A stretch of DNA of 7,286 nt from NCBI GenBank assembly GCA_029259675.1, contig JAJDES010000437.1:1-7286 (forward strand). Direction: 5' to 3'. The notes under the pieces are model-generated. The model had not been told where the DNA came from and did not search any database. It worked only from the letters and a program-made list of their open reading frames with translations. Positions within the stretch are counted from its first letter, which is position 1; each line of letters starts with the position of its first letter. Made by a program: the position numbers and the translations under genes. Source of the DNA: Planctomycetota bacterium (GTDB lineage: Bacteria; Planctomycetota; UBA1135; GCA-002686595). Below, in pieces: positions 3,801 to 7,286 of the stretch.

Positions 3801-6266
3801 CTGATTCAGGCCGAACAGCAATTCGTAAGTGCGACGGTATCGAATCCGGTTACCGAGCTAGGTACTCCTTCGGGGGGTATCGAGGTGATCCGCTATGGAT
3901 CGCGGAATGGGTCCGTGCTCAGCATCCAAGCTAGGGGCAATGTCGCTCAGCAAGAGTTGCTCGAATTAACGGGGTATTCGCGCCCGTACTTCGGCGGCAA
4001 TCGAGCTTTTGTTACTGAATTGAACTTTGCTGTTGTGTCAAACGCGGCCCAGATCGAAAGCGATTTGAAGCACCGCTTGTTTGTGGTTCCGATTTCCATT
4101 CCGGCACCCGGCGTCACTTCCAACCCGTTGGGTTTCATTTCGGGCACGAGCTCAAGCGATGCGGAGTATGCCCAGCTGACACGCACCGGAGGTGAAGTCG
4201 AGCAAACGGAGTGGGTCCGCTACGACGAAGTGGCGCAGGGTCATTTGGTGCGCGACGATCCGCTGGCTTTGGATCGGTTGTGGAATTTGTTGACCGACCG
4301 ACCCGTCATTAATTTCAACCAAACGCCGCCAGAAGGCGGAGAAGGTGGCGATCCGCCGATCGGCCCCGGAGGCCCCGATAGTCCGATCGGACCGGCGGGC
4401 CCGAATGCACCGATTGGCATCGCCCGTAAGGATTTGTTGGCGAGTTATGGCGCAGGAGGGGGAGCCCCAAGCGAAGGCGCATCCAGGGATTCGGCGACGC
4501 CCGCAGCGAATCCGTCGGACGCGACGCAAAGTTCGGCGGCCACGACAATTTCAAGCGCAACGGCGGCGGTTAGCACAGCGGCGGCTGCGCCCTCGCCCCA
4601 AGGTTCAAACGCCGGCGTTTGGTTTCCGACTTTGGGAGTTGAAGAGGACTTGCAGTGGCCCTTGACTCGCGCCGTGCGCACGGCCTTCCAATTCCGTGGT
4701 GTCCTTGGCACGGCTTCGCACTCGCACCCTGCGAATACGCTCATCCTACCCGTGTTCCGCGTTTGGTCGAATCAATACAACCCCGACAATGCGAATCCCG
4801 GTCGCCTCGATAGCGTGACTTTCCTTGGTGAGGATCCGCGCGATTTGGGCTTTGAGGGCGAAGTGCACTTCACAGCACGGCCCTTCGATTACTTGATTAC
4901 CGGCTGGCAGAGTGCGGCCAATATGCCCGTGGCGGAGGTCGACACTTCCACCTTTGACTTCGGGTACTTTTACGATCACCCGACGGGTGGAGTGAATGAA
5001 GATCCCGCGGCCGAAGACGTCACTTTTGTGGCCTTGAGCCAGCGGGCATCGTTGCCGTTGCCGCCATCGAATGTAAATGATCCCAGGCTGGCGGATCCCG
5101 ATGTGCGCAAGCTGGCGCGCATGGTGTCCTTCCCCAGTGGGGAACTGCCGCGCGTGGCCAGTTCTCTGGCGGTCGGAGGCTTGCGCAGTGGCGGAGGCGC
5201 GGTGCCGGCGGCTTTGGTTGACGAGCTCGAATTCGGCTCGACCCGCTTCGGCGACAATTCCCTGGGCGGGCCCGAAGGACTGGGTGCGGCGATGGTGTTG
5301 TTGAACGCTGTCGACACCCAGGACGCTCAAATCACCGTCATGCCGGATGCGATTCGAACGGCGATGGGCAATCGATTCGCCTTGCAGTCGGCTCTCGACG
5401 AATTGCCCCCGAACGGAGGCCTGCTGGCCCTGGGCAGTGAAATCGTCGCCTACCAAAGTGTCAACTCGAGCAACGGCGTGATCCAGCTGGCGGCGGATGG
5501 CCGGGGACTGCTAGGGACCGAACCCAAACCCCATCGCGAGAGTGAAGCCGTGTGCTTCCTTTCAGCTTGGCGCAGCGCCATTCTGGCCACGCCCTTGGGC
5601 AATGAAGACGGGGAAATCGAAGTGCTCGACCTAAGCGGCTTTCCACAGCAAGGCACGCTTCTGATCGGCACGGAGTTGGTGCACTACACGTCCAAGAGTT
5701 CCGCGGCGGGCGCCGGCAGCTTTCAAATGCCTCGTCAAGCCTCGGCACCCGGCGCACGGGATGGTCGCGGACCGGGAATTTTCCGCGGGCGCTATGGAAC
5801 CGGCGCGGGCCAGCACTTGCAGGGCAGCGCGGTCATTTTGATGCCCTTCCGCTACTGGGATCGCTGGCAAAAAGAGGCGGACGTGCCTGAGTTGGCCTAC
5901 TTCGGCATCGAGTTGGAGGAGCCGGCGGCGCTGTGGCGCGGAGTGCTCTTTCAATCGCAAAACGCTGCGCAGCCCGGCGTGCAACTGGGCATGCTTGTGC
6001 GCACCGATCGCAATGTTCCCTGGGACGCGGATCCCGATACCACCGACGGACTGTGGCTCTTCGGGCAGGGTGCGGAAGAGGAAGAAGCGCTTAGCGTTCT
6101 TTCCCAATCGGATTTGCTCGAGGCGCGTTTCTTCGCGCGCTACGGCGCCGGTGCCACCGACTTCAATAGCGGCTTGGCCCACGGTTGGAAGGACACACCG
6201 CGCTTGGTCTTGTTTGCGGCCGATTACTTAGCCCCGGGAATCGTTTTTGAGCGGCGGGAACTGTAA
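894..6266 (+). CDS. Giant multidomain GspK-like pseudopilin (1790 aa)
   Basis: The start is TTG at 894, overlapping the previous stop (TTGA), with a Shine-Dalgarno match ahead of it. Residues 1-29 are an Arg-rich leader ending in Gly. Residues 30-52 are a hydrophobic helix (YALILVLIVLLALFALAAPFLL) that lacks Glu at position 5, as GspK does. The GspK core follows: RIEDLSGRIDL at 127-137, the VNVNTAESEVL motif at 381-391 with the helices after it, and the closing strand-rich part at about 484-526. It is broken by two copies of a recurring module (about 154-205 and 314-375). The rest has no counterpart in ordinary GspK: a LamG-like part (615-773), a module copy (774-880), a glycine-rich beta region (881-1085), a module copy split by a low-complexity linker (1084-1291), a LamG-like closing segment (1411-1458), two more module copies (1494-1556, 1563-1655) and a C-terminal domain (1656-1790). 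GspK caps the pseudopilus tip in known type II systems, so the extension would be exposed there. GspK-likeness is seen; the role of the extension is unknown. The stop overlaps the next ATG by 1 bp. Confidence 0.8.
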   Translation: MKLGVTQFKRRCRAKAGFRDDSPRSERDGYALILVLIVLLALFALAAPFLLSVRRADQAGAQRVDRSSLTLAMDNATRHARAILRQTHPAWDATPDWDDADEFRYQGEWDREFFDNRNAKGPMWDARIEDLSGRIDLGSAPPQVLANLLGGATWLSSPVTNESGEFEVARAAGFDDAGLLWIEGEISAYGKRADTAFASLARGLALGVGATPGSAGQGSNPDCGPSPAANHGIGAPVMDFRAWALPQWRIAAPGGELREPRAIEEVWKALESSPSGLPSNSSFAALERCSTMVGDGGARARWQRECRILTPLEGGIDCTLVAQEARWFNPGTTVWLSDGEVGEFALVERVFGGGQVRLTAPVFYDYNLRTARVRPLLRRAVNVNTAESEVLVALFSGLKLRARNSRITPTEARRLAELVELARPLDGFESFVRDVVLPSAGLESQDQSARVSARLADAPRGFLDRDDAEALYLNALNANDARLEFSTMPFCFTAAGSFGLEVRAAVNAPSGVERSSGGRRQVEWVVPQNDLLQVLARQADFDEALRLTRSAAFWTTGPAATSRFEASAPALPPSRYKAHLGGGLEQFESNQLPLTFASRDEDGWAQLWPSRVDEELFDSHERNVMHFDLESRDPEGRWLPDEPLFRPTEDPEVEWRPGLGDSMLNPFSLSFWVRPRGLQQGDILFDVGGAARETDRVSLEVDGTDLVLRAIDGAADQTGTAGFEEFAEARLPLEFLPSDTWSHLYLDVRGNRPDQIELLVDGHRRGSVRGRTELTAGINESSTSIPVESTEGFPSRCTVRIGAELLEVEVNGPKSFTAFHNSSGELAGFGGRVARQQFKLTALGQAANSVSGPGLNQGAAMNRNHPAGSDVTLYGYSTPLRTTVPGGSSSLPGSLGPFAVAVGIGVEGGQTTAGDPIRMLTGSGFFFTLGFGLEGDSQVTGIELARGDDPGGGDTTFLDAFSPNGGYALLIQAEQQFVSATVSNPVTELGTPSGGIEVIRYGSRNGSVLSIQARGNVAQQELLELTGYSRPYFGGNRAFVTELNFAVVSNAAQIESDLKHRLFVVPISIPAPGVTSNPLGFISGTSSSDAEYAQLTRTGGEVEQTEWVRYDEVAQGHLVRDDPLALDRLWNLLTDRPVINFNQTPPEGGEGGDPPIGPGGPDSPIGPAGPNAPIGIARKDLLASYGAGGGAPSEGASRDSATPAANPSDATQSSAATTISSATAAVSTAAAAPSPQGSNAGVWFPTLGVEEDLQWPLTRAVRTAFQFRGVLGTASHSHPANTLILPVFRVWSNQYNPDNANPGRLDSVTFLGEDPRDLGFEGEVHFTARPFDYLITGWQSAANMPVAEVDTSTFDFGYFYDHPTGGVNEDPAAEDVTFVALSQRASLPLPPSNVNDPRLADPDVRKLARMVSFPSGELPRVASSLAVGGLRSGGGAVPAALVDELEFGSTRFGDNSLGGPEGLGAAMVLLNAVDTQDAQITVMPDAIRTAMGNRFALQSALDELPPNGGLLALGSEIVAYQSVNSSNGVIQLAADGRGLLGTEPKPHRESEAVCFLSAWRSAILATPLGNEDGEIEVLDLSGFPQQGTLLIGTELVHYTSKSSAAGAGSFQMPRQASAPGARDGRGPGIFRGRYGTGAGQHLQGSAVILMPFRYWDRWQKEADVPELAYFGIELEEPAALWRGVLFQSQNAAQPGVQLGMLVRTDRNVPWDADPDTTDGLWLFGQGAEEEEALSVLSQSDLLEARFFARYGAGATDFNSGLAHGWKDTPRLVLFAADYLAPGIVFERREL
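981..1049 (+). other. Pilin-type N-terminal transmembrane helix of the GspK-like protein
   Basis: Residues 30-52 are an unbroken hydrophobic stretch directly after Asp-Gly (28-29) and before the basic, polar helix SVRRADQAGAQR. This is the layout of a prepilin helix with cleavage expected after G29. Leu rather than Glu is found at mature position 5, as is usual for GspK, the tip subunit. Confidence 0.8.
1353..1508 (+). repeat. Module copy A (IG-x-E type) inside the GspK core
   Basis: Residues about 154-205 read as the recurring module: GEFEVARAAGF, then GLLWIEGEISAYG, then FASLARGL. They match the pattern 'G.iev....GF...G.l.IG.E...Y......f..l.RG' seen again at 5580-5858. This copy interrupts the GspK core just after the first, degenerate IDLGSAPPQVLANLL segment. 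Confidence 0.5.
1833..2018 (+). repeat. Module copy B, divergent, inside the GspK core
   Basis: Residues about 314-375 (GIDCTLVAQEARWFNPGTTV, then WLSDGEVGEFALVERVFGGGQVRL) fit the beta pattern of the module with an SDGE in place of IGxE. The end lacks the RG-x-x-GT part. It sits directly before the intact VNVNTA motif. This is the weakest member of the set. Confidence 0.35.
2019..2483 (+). other. GspK core, helical domain and closing strands
   Basis: Residues 376-530 begin with RRAVNVNTAESEVLVALFSG, the GspK signature resembling a helix-hairpin-helix (SAM-like) segment. Helices follow, with EARRLAELVE and then 'FESFVRDVVLPSAGL', matching the family's 'pf.s..dll..pg'. LEFSTMPFCFTAAGSFGLEV and QVEWVVPQ then match the family's closing 'f...S.yF.v.a.g...' strands. 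An ordinary GspK would end here; this one runs on for about 1260 residues. Confidence 0.7.
2736..3212 (+). other. LamG-like domain of the GspK-like protein (first part)
   Basis: Residues about 615-773 show LamG-type strands: NVMHFDLE at 623-630, NPFSLSFWVRPRG at 665-677, GDILFDVGG at 681-689, RVSLEVDGTDLVLRA at 696-710, SDTWSHLYLDV at 738-748 and IELLVDGHRRGSV at 756-768. The order matches the LamG-like domain of gene 1. The usual last strands ('G.l.iG.......iDel.i') do not follow directly; a plausible match appears about 640 residues later, at 5124-5267. Confidence 0.6.
3213..3533 (+). repeat. Module copy C
   Basis: Residues about 774-880: STSIPVESTEGFPSRCTVRI, then IGAELLEVEV, and at the end NHPAGSDVTLYGYSTPL. 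It shares the GFP-x-x-(G/C)-T-x-x-IG-x-E start and the H-x-x-GS-x-V end with copy E. The start is strong; the middle is longer and less alike. Confidence 0.55.
3534..4148 (+). other. Glycine-rich, beta-type region of unknown fold, locally AT-richer
   Basis: Residues about 881-1085 are rich in Gly, Ser, Thr and alternating hydrophobics (for example FFFTLGFGLEGD, GGYALLIQAEQQF), suggesting beta structure. I recognise no family. Counting by hand, 60 of 120 bases at 3961-4080 are G or C, against 41 of 60 at 5101-5160. Codons such as GTA, TTA, CTA and AGG, scarce elsewhere, cluster here. A later-acquired segment is possible but unproven. Confidence 0.4.
4326..4613 (+). other. Low-complexity linker: Pro/Gly repeats then Ala/Ser/Thr-rich
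   Basis: Residues 1145-1240 contain almost no large hydrophobics. The first third is Pro/Gly-rich. The last half, about 1190-1238, is nearly all Ala, Ser, Thr, Pro, Gln and Gly, like bacterial surface-protein linkers. It is probably disordered and extended, separating the two halves of the extension. Confidence 0.75.
4356..4418 (+). repeat. Nine-residue PIGP tandem repeat
   Basis: PIGPGGPDS (4356-4382) and PIGPAGPNA (4383-4409) are followed by a third PIG (4410-4418). The spacing gives short collagen-like G-x-y stretches, but too few for a triple helix. The DNA copies are similar (ccgatcggcc, ccgatcggac). Confidence 0.65.
5124..5267 (+). other. Possible closing strands of the interrupted LamG-like domain
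   Basis: Residues about 1411-1458 read FPSGELPRVASSLAVGGLRS, then AALVDELEFGSTRFG. The pattern 'L.vGg.......a.vDel.fg' matches the end of LamG domains and the end of the domain in gene 1 (LIVGSAERTLQASVDSLVI). No LamG start precedes it nearby, so it may complete the domain begun at 2736. Confidence 0.4.
5373..5561 (+). repeat. Module copy D
   Basis: Residues about 1494-1556: FALQSALDELPPNGGLLALG, then GSEIVAYQSV, then IQLAADGRGLLGTEPKPH and EAVCFL. It carries the G-x-E-x-x-x-Y centre, the RG-x-x-GT turn and the following His in the expected order, and abuts copy E. Confidence 0.6.
5580..5858 (+). repeat. Module copy E, best preserved
   Basis: Residues about 1563-1655 contain every element: GEIEVLDLSGFPQQGTLLIG, then TELVHYTSK, then IFRGRYGTGAGQHLQGSAVI and MPFRYW. 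It is the reference for the other copies. Similar 'GFP..G.l.I..E...Y ... RG..GT....H..G..V' patterns are familiar from beta-rich viral and surface proteins; I cannot name a family. Confidence 0.65.
5859..6263 (+). other. C-terminal domain of the GspK-like protein, unassigned
   Basis: Residues about 1656-1790 include ELAYFGIELEEPAALWRGVLF, GVQLGMLVRTDRNVPWD, LLEARFFARYG and WKDTPRLVLFAADYL, ending FERREL. Alternating hydrophobics with Trp and Tyr suggest a folded beta domain. I do not recognise it. It carries no sorting signal such as LPxTG or a transmembrane tail. Confidence 0.45.
6253..6258 (+). promoter_or_regulatory. Weak Shine-Dalgarno-like site before the GspJ-like gene
   Basis: GGCGGG ends 7 nt before the ATG at 6266. 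It matches the ideal site only loosely; stop-start overlap (TAATG) probably supplies most of the initiation by coupling. Confidence 0.35.
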
Positions 6267-7286
6267 TGAGCCAGTTGAGTCATCAATCGCAAGGTAGGCG
6301 TGCTGCCGCGGCCAAGGCCGCGATGGGCTCGCGGACCGGTTTGACTCTAATCGAAATCGTGGTCAGCACGGGCTTGCTGACCTTGCTCGCCATTGCGGCA
6401 ATGGAATTGGTTCAGACAACCTTAGTTGTGTGGGAACGAGCGGAAGCGCGTCGCGACGGAGCCACATTGGCAGGGGAGTTGGGCGACCTACTGGTCGACG
6501 ACCTCGAAAACATTTTGGGCAGCCCCGCGGGTGACCTCTTGTGCGAGTGGGTCTCGACGGATATTGACGGCGATGACATTGCCGATCTGCACAGCCCGCG
6601 TTTGGTGCTCGTGCGTCCGCGCTCCAAAGATGAACTGAAACAACGCAACTTGAGCGCCGGTTTGGCACCCGGGCTCGTCGAAGTGGCCTGGTCGCTTTCG
6701 CCCGAATTTGCTCCGAAGGGAATTCGCGGGCCCGAGCCCAACGCGCGTCTCGCTCTGTGGCGCATCGAGCGCTTGATTGACGGCAATGCCGCCAATCCCT
6801 TCGCCGCGCAGGCCACATCGCTGTTCGAAACTCGAGCCTTTGGCGCGGATGGACTGCCGTCGGCCGCGGCCAGGAAATCTGCAATGGAAGAGTCGCGGAT
6901 TAGCTCCTCGGCGCTTTGGGTGCGTTTCCTTTTCGCTTCGCAAACCTCACTGGTGCACGAGGGTTGGGAGTTGGGCACGGGCTTGGCGGATTGCTCGGCC
7001 AGTTGGGACGCTTGGAATGCCGGCCGCACCGACGCTTTGGCACACGCGTGGAATGAACTTCCCGCCGGCATGCCGCTGGATCCGAATGGAAAGCCGCTGT
7101 TGCCGCGCCGGATTCGAATCGAGTTTGAAATCGAGCGTGAACAGGATCTCAAGTTTCGCCCGGCACTGGCTGCGAGCTTGGCTCCGCGGGATGTTGAGGT
7201 CAGCTTGAACGACGATCGCTATTTGCCCGCGCTTGGGACGTGGATTCGGATCGACGAGGAGTGGATGGAAGTGCGCTCGGTCAAGG
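6266..7286 (+). CDS. GspJ-like minor pseudopilin with C-terminal extension (3' partial)
   Basis: ATG at 6266 shares its A with the stop of the gene before. The frame stays open for 340 codons to the window edge. Residues 21-50 hold a textbook prepilin motif: G25 followed by LTLIEIVVSTGLLTLLAIAA, with Glu at mature position 5, then an amphipathic helix (VVWERAEARRDGATL). The first ATG gives a 25-residue leader; M20 (base 6323) would give the more usual 6-residue leader MGSRTG, but has only AAGG at 6314-6317 as a ribosome site. Residues 161-170 (RLALWRIERL) and 278-290 (LLPRRIRIEFEIE) resemble GspJ strands; 'lPr.irl.f.i' near the end is typical. An ordinary GspJ of about 200 residues would stop there. 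This one continues with VSLNDDRYLPALGTWIRIDE and EWMEVRSV, resembling the module of the giant gene. GspJ is the likeliest type; GspI or a PilW-like pilin are alternatives. Confidence 0.72.
   Translation, partial: MSQLSHQSQGRRAAAAKAAMGSRTGLTLIEIVVSTGLLTLLAIAAMELVQTTLVVWERAEARRDGATLAGELGDLLVDDLENILGSPAGDLLCEWVSTDIDGDDIADLHSPRLVLVRPRSKDELKQRNLSAGLAPGLVEVAWSLSPEFAPKGIRGPEPNARLALWRIERLIDGNAANPFAAQATSLFETRAFGADGLPSAAARKSAMEESRISSSALWVRFLFASQTSLVHEGWELGTGLADCSASWDAWNAGRTDALAHAWNELPAGMPLDPNGKPLLPRRIRIEFEIEREQDLKFRPALAASLAPRDVEVSLNDDRYLPALGTWIRIDEEWMEVRSVK
6341..6412 (+). other. Prepilin cleavage site and transmembrane helix of the GspJ-like protein
   Basis: Residues 26-49 follow G25 and begin LTLIE, the class III signal cut and N-methylated by prepilin peptidase. 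Glu30, at mature position 5, is the conserved residue needed for subunit assembly. Confidence 0.88.
7178..7286 (+). repeat. Module copy F at the end of the GspJ-like gene (cut by window edge)
   Basis: Residues about 305-340 include DVEVSLNDDRYLPALGTWIR, then IDEEWMEVRSVK. The order 'v.l.....p..Gt.i.I..E...v' matches the start of module copies C and E. The RG-x-x-GT half would lie past the window edge. Confidence 0.5.

Larger units (their letters stand above)
4143..4766 (+). repeat. Module copy split by a low-complexity linker
   Basis: The first half, residues 1084-1125, contains GGEVEQTEWVRYDEV, which aligns with QGTLLIGTELVHYTSK of copy E. The second half, residues 1267-1291, is FRGVLGTASHSHPANTLI plus LPVFRVW. 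It aligns with the copy E end (1630-1655, FRGRYGTGAGQH ... MPFRYW) with one gap. Between them lies the Pro/Gly/Ala/Ser linker. The match of the second half is strong; the pairing with the first half is inference. Confidence 0.5.

Noticed and set aside
4356..4418. Collagen-like triple-helix domain
   Set aside because: Only a few G-x-y steps are present and the nine-residue period is not a sustained G-x-y run.
4746..5456. A 236-codon open frame on the minus strand
   Set aside because: It is a shadow of the giant gene, with His/Arg/Gln-rich product and no ribosome site I could see.
6241..6300. Terminator or promoter between genes 2 and 3
   Set aside because: The stop and start overlap by one base, and I saw no hairpin with a T run or a convincing -35/-10 pair.
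6412..7152. A 246-codon open frame on the minus strand
   Set aside because: The plus strand here continues a clear prepilin gene; the minus product is Ser/Arg-rich low complexity.

Overview
The window is coding from end to end on the + strand. It holds three tightly packed genes that overlap by 4 bp and 1 bp, so they very likely form one translationally coupled operon. I found no RNA genes, insertion sequences, CRISPR arrays, promoters or terminators, and no gap between genes. The first gene is cut by the left edge and the third by the right edge.

All three products look like pseudopilins (type IV pilin-like proteins of a type II secretion or related type IV filament system), but each is enlarged by extra domains. 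(1) 1-897: a GspH/FimT-like pseudopilin whose C-terminal half is interrupted by a LamG/concanavalin A-like domain. (2) 894-6266: a 1790-residue GspK-like protein, against roughly 300-350 residues in ordinary GspK. It has a GspK-type N-terminal membrane helix and GspK core, then about 1250 extra residues: a LamG-like domain, several copies of a recurring module (G-x-x-x-IG-x-E-x-x-x-Y ... RG-x-x-GT-x(4)-H), a glycine-rich beta-type region, a Pro/Gly then Ala/Ser/Thr linker, and an unassigned C-terminal domain. (3) 6266-7286+: a GspJ-like pseudopilin with a clear prepilin motif (G/LTLIE), ending at the window edge in what looks like another copy of the module.

In known type II systems GspH, GspI, GspJ and GspK form the tip of the pseudopilus. 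Three of these four types sit together here in the order H-K-J. The inference is a modified pseudopilus tip carrying large LamG and beta-rich domains, perhaps for binding glycans or other polymers or for holding a secreted substrate. No ATPase, secretin or peptidase gene lies in the window, so the machine they serve cannot be named.

The organism is a GC-rich bacterium that uses TTG heavily for leucine and apparently as a start codon. LamG domains, giant proteins and fused pseudopilins would fit Planctomycetota or a similar large-genome environmental lineage. That is a guess from style, not from a marker gene.
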